From assembly GCA_009784375.1 (NCBI GenBank), contig WRBV01000002.1, positions 62,001 to 126,000 of the forward strand: a DNA stretch of 64,000 nt. The letters run 5' to 3'. Numbering within the stretch: position 1 is the stretch's first letter; each line of letters opens with the position of its first letter. A program made the position numbers and the translations under genes. The notes below the pieces were generated by a model, which saw nothing but the letters and a program-made list of their open reading frames with translations, made no database searches and was not told the DNA's origin. Below are positions 29,548-39,203 of the stretch, piece by piece. The stretch comes from Bacillota bacterium. Its GTDB lineage: Bacteria > Bacillota > Clostridia > Christensenellales > UBA1242.

Positions 29548-30603
29548 TTATTTCTTAAGTGGGGCATAGAACATTTCACCATCATGGCTTTGGAAGTAGA
29601 CACCGATGATAAGTTTCTTTCGGCTGTTTATAATTGTGTATGCCGCACGTTTGCGGGCACCACCTATGACTCCGCCGCTTGTACGAAGGTTTGCCTCGAC
29701 AAAGACATTATAGGCAAGAATGTTTCCAGCATTGTCGACAACGGTAATGCCATCCAATTCAAGCATGGACATGAATACGTTTGCAATTGCGGTAAGCTTG
29801 GGTTCGACGTTATGTTGACCTTGGATATATAATTTTGAAAATGATATAGGCTCCTTAAGCCAAATGCCGTCTTCAAGGAAATCATCACGATGCTCGGAAG
29901 TAGGGTAGTCCTTGTCAACAACGACGCATATAGTACCATGAATGTTTCGAACTACGTTTTTAAAGATGTTCTTGTACATTGTTTTAACTTCATTTGCTTT
30001 TTTTGTACTCGCTTTTAATTTGGAAAAGCTTGCTTCGACGAATTCATTAATTTCTTCATCAAGGTCGTTTACAACCTTGATATCCAAGGCAAAGTTAACA
30101 TTTATTTCGTTGCCTTTGATTGATTTCATTGTAATTGCCCACGCATTCTCGGGGTAGGCATATATACCAAAGACTTTTTCATCACGGTCACGCAGATATT
30201 GGCTCTTGAAAATTATGTCTTCGAGACCTTCTTCTTTTATACTGTTGATATTTTTAAAGATACCATAGCTTACACCAATCTCTCCGCTGTTTATATATAT
30301 GCACCAGTCATGTTTAGTAAACGGAACAAGAGCCTTTAGTCGAGATGCAAACATGTGTTCGTTAGTATCACGGAACAGTTCAATTTTCGACGGTGAGGGA
30401 AGTGATCGCATGATTTTATCTATATCGTTTGTGAATAGAAGTCGAGGTCTATACTTTGCGCCTTCTTCTTCGTAATTGACCATTTTGGGAAAGAAGTTAA
30501 GGAAACGATTTTGGAGCTTTATTGGAAAGTCGTCAAAATTGTCGTTCAAAAAATCAACGATTCTATTTTTCGCGTCCAGATAGAAAATGTTTTCGTTTAA
30601 CAT
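29548..30603 (-). CDS. Protein with possible degenerate DisA_N/DAC-like C-terminal domain
   Basis: 'MLELDGITVVDNAGNILAYNVFVEANLRTSGGVIGGARKRAAYTII' resembles the DGA...RHR arrangement. Confidence 0.4.
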   Translation of the reverse strand: MLNENIFYLDAKNRIVDFLNDNFDDFPIKLQNRFLNFFPKMVNYEEEGAKYRPRLLFTNDIDKIMRSLPSPSKIELFRDTNEHMFASRLKALVPFTKHDWCIYINSGEIGVSYGIFKNINSIKEEGLEDIIFKSQYLRDRDEKVFGIYAYPENAWAITMKSIKGNEINVNFALDIKVVNDLDEEINEFVEASFSKLKASTKKANEVKTMYKNIFKNVVRNIHGTICVVVDKDYPTSEHRDDFLEDGIWLKEPISFSKLYIQGQHNVEPKLTAIANVFMSMLELDGITVVDNAGNILAYNVFVEANLRTSGGVIGGARKRAAYTIINSRKKLIIGVYFQSHDGEMFYAPLKK

Positions 30604-30732
30604 TTAAATCGCCGTCCTTTGTCTATATTTTAAGAAACAAATCTCTTTACTATACTATAAAAGTATGCGTTAGTCTTGTCAATAAATTTCTCATTATTTA
30701 GTAATTAAAAGCGGAGTAATCCGCTTTTCAAG

Positions 30733-33081
30733 TTATGTATTATCCACAGGAAAGTTATTTAATTTTAGGTGGTCGACGATTGCTTGCCAAACGACCTGGA
30801 TTTCTTCGGAAGTTAGTGTTTTTTCATAACTGCCAACTGTGAACTGGATTGTATAACTTGTTGTGCCATCTTCGCGTTTATAGATATCTTTCAGATGATA
30901 TCCGAATGATAGTAGGTGCGAGAATTTATCAAGAGCAAATTCAAGGTCACCATATATAGAAGAAATTGTAATTGTAAAGTCGAGTGTTGTTTTTGGGAAT
31001 TTAGATGGTTTTTGAGTTATTCCCATATTTGATGTTTCTGGCATTCGTTCAAGGCGAATCCATGTGGCAACCGCATCAAGCTTGGGGTCAATGGCAGCCA
31101 TAACAGCGGGGTGGATAATTCCGATTTTTCCAACTGTTGTTTCATTAATTTTGATGTCTGCATTGTTTTTTGGGTGTATGTATTGTTGTTTTACCTCGCC
31201 AAGGTTGAATTTTGTATCATAACAAAGAATGCCAAGCAAGTCTTTTATTAGGTTGCTGAGTTGTGTATAAAGTTCTTCCTTTGGATTTGTCTTTGAAGCA
31301 AGAATAATTCCAAGGTATTTGTATTCCTTTTCGTCCTTTGCAAAGACTTTCCCGATTTCAAAGATTTTAATATTGTCTTGATTTTTATTTTTTGAAACCA
31401 CATTGATAAGTGATGGGATGATTTCACTACGGATATCATCACAACCTTGAGCGACGCTGTTGGTTATTTTTAGGTAACTTGGTGTTTGGATTTTAAGGTC
31501 CTTTAATGCACGTGCATCATTCCAAATATAGGTATGTACTTCGTTCAACGCGTATTTGTCAACAAGAAGATTTTTAATTGCGTCTTCGCGTTTTTTTACT
31601 AGTGATGTTTGAATTGGATTAATCGCAACGGTAGGTGGGGTTGGGAGTATTTTATCATAGCCATGGATACGTACAATTTCTTCGATGATATCAACAGGCA
31701 GGGTAATATCCTTTGTTGCACGCCATGATGGTACGGTGACGACTATATCGGTTTTTGTGATTACTGGTGAGAAACCAAGTGATGCAAGGTTTTTCTTTAC
31801 AATTTTATAATCGAACGATATTCCAGCATATCTTTCGAGCGTGGCTTTTGATAATGTGATTTGTTTTCCAGTAGTTGGTTGGGTTACCTGCCAATTGAAA
31901 TTAGATGCAACTTGGGCTTTTTTATCATATTGGGTTAATAACCTTATTGCACGTGCTGCACCAAGTGTATTTAGATGAGTATCAAGAGATTTTTCATAAC
32001 GAGTGCTTGAATCACTTCGTATACCAAGTTCGGTAGATGTTTTACGAATATTGCCCGCGTTAAATGTTGCGAATTCGAAAACTACGTCTTTTGTTGATTC
32101 ACAAATAAGGCTGTTTGCCCCACCCATGATTCCAGCAAGTGATACTGGTACACCGTCACTTTTGATGAAGAGGTGATTTGGTTTGATATCAAATGTCTGG
32201 TTTTTTAATGTTGTAAATGTGCCGCCGTTAACGTGACCTGCGGAAAGTTTGCCAATTTTGCCTGCATCGAATGCGTGGTTGGGTTGTCCAAGTTCTAACA
32301 TTATATAGTTTGAAAGGTCGACAAGAAAACCGTGGCTGTTGATGTCACAGTAAAATAATCTTGTCTTCATACTAATAGGAGAAATTTTTGTTGTTATATT
32401 TTCAACTTTGAATGCACCGAAAGAATAGCATTGGTCACTTTCTATTTTTACAGAAACGGGTGGCAGTTCATTATATTTATCAAGATTAGTTATTGGTAGT
32501 GGTTTTAATTTACGATTAAAGATAACACCAAGTTCACGTGCAAATCCGTAATGCCCCCAAAGGTCTGGGCGGTTTGTAAGGGACTTGTTATCTATTTCAA
32601 AAACAGTATCAACAAGATCAGGCATAAGTACGGTAATAGCTGTTCCATTAGGTAAATCGGTGTCTAAATCAAAAATTGGATCACCATTGGATGAAATTCC
32701 CAATTCATCAGGGGAGAGGCACATACCATGGCTTGGTTCGCCAGCAAGCATTGCTTCACCAACCTTGAAACCATTAGGAAGGGTTGCACCTACTTTTGAA
32801 AATGCCACACGCATTCCGACTTTCGAGCTTGTAGGACAGCCGCACACAACAGGAACGATTGCTTCGCCATTGTCTACCGTTAATATATTAAGAGGCTTTT
32901 TGGATGATGGATGTGGTCGAGATGTGATAATTTGTCCCACAACAACATTGGCAAGATTATGGGCATGTTGTTTAAATCCCTCGACTTCTGCCGTTTTCAT
33001 GCTTAGCTCGTTTAAAATTTCTTGTTCGGTGATTCCGCTTAGGTCTACGAATTCTTTTAACCAATTAAGACTTAGTTTCAT
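30733..33081 (-). CDS. pheT: Phenylalanyl-tRNA synthetase beta subunit
   Basis: tRNA-binding EMAP-like N-terminus, 'LTNRPDLWGHYGFARELG', C-terminal FDX-ACB domain. Confidence 0.97.
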   Translation of the reverse strand: MKLSLNWLKEFVDLSGITEQEILNELSMKTAEVEGFKQHAHNLANVVVGQIITSRPHPSSKKPLNILTVDNGEAIVPVVCGCPTSSKVGMRVAFSKVGATLPNGFKVGEAMLAGEPSHGMCLSPDELGISSNGDPIFDLDTDLPNGTAITVLMPDLVDTVFEIDNKSLTNRPDLWGHYGFARELGVIFNRKLKPLPITNLDKYNELPPVSVKIESDQCYSFGAFKVENITTKISPISMKTRLFYCDINSHGFLVDLSNYIMLELGQPNHAFDAGKIGKLSAGHVNGGTFTTLKNQTFDIKPNHLFIKSDGVPVSLAGIMGGANSLICESTKDVVFEFATFNAGNIRKTSTELGIRSDSSTRYEKSLDTHLNTLGAARAIRLLTQYDKKAQVASNFNWQVTQPTTGKQITLSKATLERYAGISFDYKIVKKNLASLGFSPVITKTDIVVTVPSWRATKDITLPVDIIEEIVRIHGYDKILPTPPTVAINPIQTSLVKKREDAIKNLLVDKYALNEVHTYIWNDARALKDLKIQTPSYLKITNSVAQGCDDIRSEIIPSLINVVSKNKNQDNIKIFEIGKVFAKDEKEYKYLGIILASKTNPKEELYTQLSNLIKDLLGILCYDTKFNLGEVKQQYIHPKNNADIKINETTVGKIGIIHPAVMAAIDPKLDAVATWIRLERMPETSNMGITQKPSKFPKTTLDFTITISSIYGDLEFALDKFSHLLSFGYHLKDIYKREDGTTSYTIQFTVGSYEKTLTSEEIQVVWQAIVDHLKLNNFPVDNT

Positions 33082-33089
33082 TTTGTCTC

Positions 33090-34109
33090 CTATTTTATTG
33101 CTCTTAGTGAATCAAGGTTGCCTGAATTTAATACTCGGATGTCTTCTATTCCATATTTCATCATTGCAAGGCGTGTAAGACCAAATCCGAATGCAAAGCC
33201 TTGGTACTTATTTGGGTCGACACCGCCCATTTCAAGAACGCGAGGATGAATCATTCCACAGCCACAAAACTCAATCCATCCACTTTGTTTACAGATAGAG
33301 CATCCAACCTGGTTACAAAAAATACAACTTGCGTCCAGTTCAAACGATGGCTCGGTAAAAGGGAAGAATCCTGGACGAAGTCGAACTTTGATATCTTTTT
33401 TGAACACAGCGGTTAGTGCCGTTTTCATAAAGTATATAAGGTTAGAAATAGAGATGTTTTCGCTTACCATCATACCTTCGACTTGGAAGAATGCCATTTC
33501 GTGTGTTGCGTCAAGGTTTTCGTTTCGATAACATCTTCCTGGGAAAATTGCACCAAATACAGGACCATGTTTTTTAAGCAAAATGTTTTGAAGTGCGCTT
33601 GTATGTGTTTTTAATACATCCCCATTAGATAACCAAAACGTGTCCTGCATATCACGAGCAGGGTGGTTAGCGGGAACATTAAGGCTCTCGAAATTTTCGT
33701 ATTCGGTTACAATTTCGCGACCATTTTCTATGTGAAAGCCCATTGATTGGAAGACCTCTTCAACTTCACGAGAAATCCGTGTTATTGGATGAAAACTTCC
33801 AACTTCGTGATTGATGTTTGGAATTGTAATATCGACAAGTTTATCTTGCATGAGTTTTTCGTTTAATTCACGGTCTTTAATTTCGCGTTGCAATGTAAAA
33901 AGACGTGATTCGGTGTCACGTTTCAATGTATTTATTTCGGCACCGACTTTGCCACGCATTTCGGGTTCAAGATTACGAAGAGTAGACATAAGGTCGGTAA
34001 TCATTCCGTTCTTTCCAAGAAACTTTTGGTGAAAGGTTACACAATCGGCGTCTGTTTTCAATGCAACAATTTCGGATTCAATTTGGGTTCTGAGTTTATT
34101 TAAGTCCAT
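33090..34109 (-). CDS. pheS: Phenylalanyl-tRNA synthetase alpha subunit
   Basis: 'HTSALQ', 'CYRNENLDATHEMAFFQVEGMMV', 'GFAFGFGLTRLAMMKYGIEDIR'. Confidence 0.97.
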   Translation of the reverse strand: MDLNKLRTQIESEIVALKTDADCVTFHQKFLGKNGMITDLMSTLRNLEPEMRGKVGAEINTLKRDTESRLFTLQREIKDRELNEKLMQDKLVDITIPNINHEVGSFHPITRISREVEEVFQSMGFHIENGREIVTEYENFESLNVPANHPARDMQDTFWLSNGDVLKTHTSALQNILLKKHGPVFGAIFPGRCYRNENLDATHEMAFFQVEGMMVSENISISNLIYFMKTALTAVFKKDIKVRLRPGFFPFTEPSFELDASCIFCNQVGCSICKQSGWIEFCGCGMIHPRVLEMGGVDPNKYQGFAFGFGLTRLAMMKYGIEDIRVLNSGNLDSLRAIK

Positions 34110-34163
34110 GTGGGTATTTTACTATTAAATCCATGTTTATGTAAAGAATAATTGAGAAAAATA

Positions 34164-34192
34164 AAAACCGCCTGTGTACTTTAGGCGGTTTT
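34164..34192. terminator. Hairpin AAAACCGCC...GGCGGTTTT
   Basis: Perfect 9-bp stem. Confidence 0.7.
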
Positions 34193-34217
34193 AATCTATA
34201 TACAAAGCGGCGACTAT

Positions 34218-34523
34218 TTAAAATCGACCGCATTCAGTTGTGTCTTCAAATCCACAGCGTGAGTGTTCGTGTTCATGACGACCATGTCCACCATGATGGT
34301 GTCCATGTTTGTGGCAACGGCAACGATGCTCTTCGCGTTCTTCTCGTCTTTCTTCTACCATACGGCATCTGAATTCGCAACGGCATACGCGACGTGGTTC
34401 TCGTCTTTCTTCGCGTCGTGGGCAACAAATCACACAGCAATGATGGTGGTGGTGTCTATGGCAATGGCAACGGTGTTCGTGTCTTTCGCGATTGCAAATT
34501 AAATCTCTTAAACAATGAAGCAT
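34218..34523 (-). CDS. His/Cys/Arg/Glu-rich small protein, possible metal chelator
   Basis: About 20 His and 15 Cys in 101 aa; GGAGA SD upstream of ATG. Confidence 0.6.
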   Translation of the reverse strand: MLHCLRDLICNRERHEHRCHCHRHHHHHCCVICCPRREERREPRRVCRCEFRCRMVEERREEREEHRCRCHKHGHHHGGHGRHEHEHSRCGFEDTTECGRF

Positions 34524-34630
34524 ACTTAAAAATCTCCTCTTGGAAAGTCTCTAGAAAACTTTCTACTTCAGTCTATGTATGTTGATATTTTCTTGACTAT
34601 TTTATGGTAATAATCTAGTATTAATTTGTA

Positions 34631-36478
34631 GTGAAAAAGCCCGCAAAGATAAAAAAGGATTATAATAAAGGGATAAGAAAATTCCTGTTTTTGTCTATGT
34701 TCTTTTTAATTGTTGTCGAGATTGTTGGTCTTCTTTTTCCGCTTATATTGCAGAGTGTAGTTGTCGCAATAAGTAATGACGCAAGCACGGCAGAGTTATT
34801 TGGTCGAAGTGGGCTTGTTCTTGGTTTTATTGTATTGATATTCATAGTAAATCTTATCGCTACCTATTTTATTTCGATTTATGCTAACAAGTATGCACAA
34901 AATGTAAGGCGAGAAGTATTTAACAAATTTCAACGAGTAAGTACCGAGACTATTGAGAACTTTGGAAAAGGAAAAGTTGTTCCAGCCGTATTGAACGACC
35001 CGTCTTGGATTGCGGTATATCAACGTAGGTTTATTGTTGCCGCTATTGTTGTGCCTGGTACTGTGTTCGGAAGTATGTTTATGATGTTCCAAGCAAATGT
35101 GATGTACAGCTTGATTGCCTTGGCAGCGGTTCCAATTATTGCTTTGTTTTATTTTATTAACATACGAAAAATGAACAAAGTAATTCCACCAAGTGTTGAG
35201 GCATTTGACGAGTACTTTGAAAATATAAAAGAAGGTATTACTGGGGCAAAGGACATACGTATTCTTGGAAAAGCTGAAGAGCGGTCACGAAAGTTTGAAA
35301 AGGTCGTAGATTTACAAAGACGGCAATCGATGAATGCCGATATGAGAAATAACTTCTCGGCGTCATTTAATTCTATTTTATTTACCATTATTACTGTTGG
35401 TATTATTATCTATGGTGTTAACACGGGTAATACCGAGACTATGTATCAACTTGCCGTGTTGAACACGGTTCTTATGTATATTGCTCGTATTCAATGGGCG
35501 TCTCACCAGGTCTTTGTATGGTTTGTCGAACATATGCCAAGGATATGGGTTACCAAAAAAAGATTACAAGAGGTCTATCGTTTGCCCGAAGTTCCTAACC
35601 AAGGTGGGCTTACATATATAACAAAGCCAGCAGAACCAACATTGTCTTTATCAAATTTGGAATTTATTTGGCCAAATGGTTCGCGGGGTATTAATCTCAG
35701 CCTTGATATTCCGTATAATACTCGCATAGCAATTGCGGGTGGAGTTGGAAGTGGGAAGAGTATATTGCCAAAGCTCTTGCTGCGGATGGAAGAGCCGTCT
35801 GGTGGTTGTATAAATTTGAATGGTATTGATATATCTTCGATTAATCAAGAATATTTACGTCGTGAAATTCTTGGTTACTGTGGTCCTAATTCACGTTTTA
35901 TCAATGGAACAATTCGAGACAATATGAAGATATTGTCGCCTAGTGTTTCGGATGAAGAGATATTAAGTATTTTCAACGCTTTGGGTGCCGATGATTTTAT
36001 AAAGAAATTCGGTGATAACTTCCTTGATTATCAATTAAATATAAATAAAAAACTTAGCGATGGAACGCGGAATATTTTGGGAATTGCTCGTTGTGCATTA
36101 AAGCCAGCATCAATTCATATATTCAACCAATGTTTCGACCATGTAAAACAAGAATACATTATTAATTTGATGGAATACCTCAAACAAAATTCAAAAACAT
36201 GTCTTTTCATATCATATGATCCATGGGTTTGCAGAAATTCAAATGAAGTCTATGTGTTAAAAAATGGAAAAATTACTGGTCAAGGAAAACATGCCGAGCT
36301 GTTGCGAGAAAATGCGGATTACAAGCGATTCTATCAATCTACAAGCGGAACAATTCCACAAGACGATGTCGCGGATGATTTAACATATGTGCAAGAAGTC
36401 ATTGATGAAGTGGTTGGAGAGCGAGAATCTTTTGATGGTATTACCCGAACACCAAGTGGTGGGGAGGTGGTGATATGA
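34631..36478 (+). CDS. ABC exporter half-transporter with degenerate NBD
   Basis: 6 TM, Walker A GGVGSGKS; signature LSDGT; Walker B region IHIFNQCF; H-loop position Tyr. Confidence 0.85.
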   Translation: MKKPAKIKKDYNKGIRKFLFLSMFFLIVVEIVGLLFPLILQSVVVAISNDASTAELFGRSGLVLGFIVLIFIVNLIATYFISIYANKYAQNVRREVFNKFQRVSTETIENFGKGKVVPAVLNDPSWIAVYQRRFIVAAIVVPGTVFGSMFMMFQANVMYSLIALAAVPIIALFYFINIRKMNKVIPPSVEAFDEYFENIKEGITGAKDIRILGKAEERSRKFEKVVDLQRRQSMNADMRNNFSASFNSILFTIITVGIIIYGVNTGNTETMYQLAVLNTVLMYIARIQWASHQVFVWFVEHMPRIWVTKKRLQEVYRLPEVPNQGGLTYITKPAEPTLSLSNLEFIWPNGSRGINLSLDIPYNTRIAIAGGVGSGKSILPKLLLRMEEPSGGCINLNGIDISSINQEYLRREILGYCGPNSRFINGTIRDNMKILSPSVSDEEILSIFNALGADDFIKKFGDNFLDYQLNINKKLSDGTRNILGIARCALKPASIHIFNQCFDHVKQEYIINLMEYLKQNSKTCLFISYDPWVCRNSNEVYVLKNGKITGQGKHAELLRENADYKRFYQSTSGTIPQDDVADDLTYVQEVIDEVVGERESFDGITRTPSGGEVVI

Positions 36479-38211
36479 TGAAAAAGCTTCGAACCAAGCC
36501 ATTGTTTCGTGTTCTTTCAATGTTCTCGGATCTTAAATGGAGAATTGTTTTATTCATATCTTTGGGTGCGATTGGTATTGTCCTGTTTTCATTCATGCCG
36601 TTTTTTACAAGAAACATATTCGACAGTCTGGAAGAATCTATCTTGTATGGAACTAATCCCGAACTTTCATTTATATATAGACAGTTATTTTTGTTCGGGT
36701 TACTTGCTTTGTTTAACGAAGTTTTCCAGGTAGTAGGTTTGCTAACGATAATCAAATACGAAGCCGAGATTAAAGAAAAGAATATTATAAATGCAAAAAG
36801 AAAGCTTGACCTTGTTCCGATAAGTTTTCTCGAGAACTATGCCGAGGGTGACCTTGCAAGACGTGTTTCGGCGCTTGCTGGACAGATTGTAAGGAATTTA
36901 CTTTCTATTATATATCGTGTTGTACGTACTGTTTTCTTCTTTGTGACTACCGCTATAATTATGTTCTCGATTAATTGGATTCTTGCACTTGTTGTTATTA
37001 TATCGGTACCACTTTGTTTGTTCGGCATACGCTTTATTTCAAAAAGAACCCAAAAGCTTTTCAATAATAACAATGCCACATTGAACGAAGTTTCGGCATA
37101 TGTTGACCAGAAAATGTCACTTCACCAGTTCAACAAAGTTCATGGCATCGGTGGAGCAGAAGAAGAATACGAAGTATATAACAAGCGCGAAGTCAAATCA
37201 CGAGTTGGCGAGGAAATGGCTATGGAGCTTAACACCATATTCATTTTCTTTATTCAAAATTTCATGGCATTACTTGTTACCGTTGTATTTGGATTATTGT
37301 TCTTGAATGGTGCGGTAGCGATTGGTGCGTTACCTGCCTTTATTATATTCTCGTCAAGGTTCTTGGCAAATTCGGTTATTGTAAGTGAAACGACGAATAT
37401 CTTGCAGGCTCTTAATGCTCGTGCGCCTATGGTTTTCGAAATCTTGGATTATCCAGACACATTGACCGAAAAAGAACATATCGATATTGACAAAATCAAG
37501 GACATTGAATTTAAAAATGTAAGCCTTGAATCACATGGCGAATTGGTATTAAAAGATATTAACTTTACAATACCAAAAGGTTCAAGTGTCGCAATTGTAG
37601 GTCCGACGGGTGGTGGTAAAACAAAGATAGTTGATGTATTGTCAAAGATGGAGCTTGTAACATCGGGTGAGGTCATCATAAACGATGTGAACCTTGAAGA
37701 AGTTAACCGAGATTCATATTACAAGTTAATCGGTATTGCGTTTGAGCGTCCGTTTATTTTCAAAGGAACAATTGCCGAGAACGTACTTTACGGAGTTCGC
37801 CGTGCAATGCCTGAACAAGTTATGAATGTAACCCGAAAGCTTGGCAGTCATGATTTCATCGAAAAATTGCCGCAACGTTACGAGACCGAACTAACACCCG
37901 AGACCCACTTACTTACGACTTCTCAAAAACAGGCGATTAATATCGCACGTACTGTGTTAAAGGCAAATGACCTTGTGATATTTAATGGTGCGTATTCAAG
38001 TGTTGACACAGTAACCGAGAAAGAAACCTTTGAAAAAATTATGAGTACCAACGCAAAACAAACAAAGATTTTTGTTACCAACCGTCTTTCAAGTGTTGAA
38101 AAATGCGATCACATTATATTGATGGAAGGCGGCGAAGCGGTAGAGCAAGGCACACATAAAGAACTTATGCGAAAGCGTGGCAGATATTACGAAGCGTTTA
38201 TTAATGGGTAG
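36475..38211 (+). CDS. ABC exporter half-transporter with degenerate NBD (partner)
   Basis: 6 TM, Walker A GPTGGGKT; LTTSQKQ; LVIFNGAYSSVD; VTNRLSS; 4-nt ATGA overlap with upstream gene. Confidence 0.85.
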   Translation: MMKKLRTKPLFRVLSMFSDLKWRIVLFISLGAIGIVLFSFMPFFTRNIFDSLEESILYGTNPELSFIYRQLFLFGLLALFNEVFQVVGLLTIIKYEAEIKEKNIINAKRKLDLVPISFLENYAEGDLARRVSALAGQIVRNLLSIIYRVVRTVFFFVTTAIIMFSINWILALVVIISVPLCLFGIRFISKRTQKLFNNNNATLNEVSAYVDQKMSLHQFNKVHGIGGAEEEYEVYNKREVKSRVGEEMAMELNTIFIFFIQNFMALLVTVVFGLLFLNGAVAIGALPAFIIFSSRFLANSVIVSETTNILQALNARAPMVFEILDYPDTLTEKEHIDIDKIKDIEFKNVSLESHGELVLKDINFTIPKGSSVAIVGPTGGGKTKIVDVLSKMELVTSGEVIINDVNLEEVNRDSYYKLIGIAFERPFIFKGTIAENVLYGVRRAMPEQVMNVTRKLGSHDFIEKLPQRYETELTPETHLLTTSQKQAINIARTVLKANDLVIFNGAYSSVDTVTEKETFEKIMSTNAKQTKIFVTNRLSSVEKCDHIILMEGGEAVEQGTHKELMRKRGRYYEAFING

Positions 38212-38214
38212 GGA

Positions 38215-38369
38215 CACGTCATTCTGATCGCGAAGCACACGAAGTTACGACCGAGTTTACGAGCGAGTGAAGGATCTAGGCGAAGCCGCATAAAGTAGCT
38301 TTCTTTAATAAGTTTATTTTTTACGCTTCGCTAGATTCTTCACTCGCTTCGCTCACTCAGGATGACGTG
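38215..38369. repeat. MITE-like inverted-repeat element CACGTCATTCTGA...AGGATCTAGGCGAAGC / GCTTCGCTAGATTCTT...CAGGATGACGTG
   Basis: Arms read directly. Confidence 0.75.
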
Positions 38370-38537
38370 ACCGAGTGTTTCTGTGTAAATATAGTTGTTG
38401 GTTTAAAAGAAAAAAACGGGAGAAACAAGAATGCATAACGTCATATGAGTGATGTTTTATGATATATATAAGACGATATTAGTCATAGACAACCTATTTT
38501 TCTATTGATATACTTTAGTAATAGAAAGGGGAAACAT

Positions 38538-39203
38538 ATGAAAAAATTACTTGTTATGTTGCCAGCGGTATTGGCAATTGTGTTTGCATCAGTATTCTTG
38601 GTTGGATGTCGAAATCGTGATGGAATTTATGACCCTGGTGGAGAGTTTTGTTATGAACGCGTTTGGGTTTTTTTAAATGAAGAATTTATTTATCCTGGTA
38701 GGATTTGGACATACAAAGATTTTCCAATATTAAATTTATCGTATGTTGATAATGATCCATTTCGAGACTATCATTTTCCGTGGGAATCAATTAATCCAGA
38801 TACAGTAAGTTCACTAGCTCTTCATATAGCACAACCAGGTAGACAAAATATATTGCGTGCAAGGCATGAATTAAACAAAATGGAAGTAGTTGATACTGCG
38901 TATTTAAGTAACGAGTTTGGTATGGGTGGTGGCATAAATCCATCTGTGGTGAGTCGTGCTAATGGTGGGGGAGCATTTATTTCGCAAGATGCAATTTATT
39001 ATTCAGAAGAAGATTTTACATTTACAGAAATACTGGTTGTATTAACTGATGAATACTATCATGATCTTGCAGGTCGAGGGTCTATTTGGCCAATTTTTGT
39101 CGTGCTTGGTTTTATAGCTACTATTGTTTTAATATTCGGAGTATTAGCTATTTCGAGCGTTATAAAAGCAAATAAAGAAAATAAAAAAGAGGATAAGAAA
39201 TGA
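38538..39203 (+). CDS. Predicted lipoprotein with C-terminal TM
   Basis: MKKLLVMLPAVLAIVFASVFLVGCRN lipobox; C-terminal hydrophobic segment and KKEDKK tail. Confidence 0.65.
   Translation: MKKLLVMLPAVLAIVFASVFLVGCRNRDGIYDPGGEFCYERVWVFLNEEFIYPGRIWTYKDFPILNLSYVDNDPFRDYHFPWESINPDTVSSLALHIAQPGRQNILRARHELNKMEVVDTAYLSNEFGMGGGINPSVVSRANGGGAFISQDAIYYSEEDFTFTEILVVLTDEYYHDLAGRGSIWPIFVVLGFIATIVLIFGVLAISSVIKANKENKKEDKK

Noticed and set aside
32585-33178. 197-aa + strand ORF
   Set aside because: Antisense shadow of pheT/pheS.
34110-34200. T-box leader for pheST
   Set aside because: Only a short intergenic region with a terminator hairpin; no T-box sequence (AGGGTGG...) seen.
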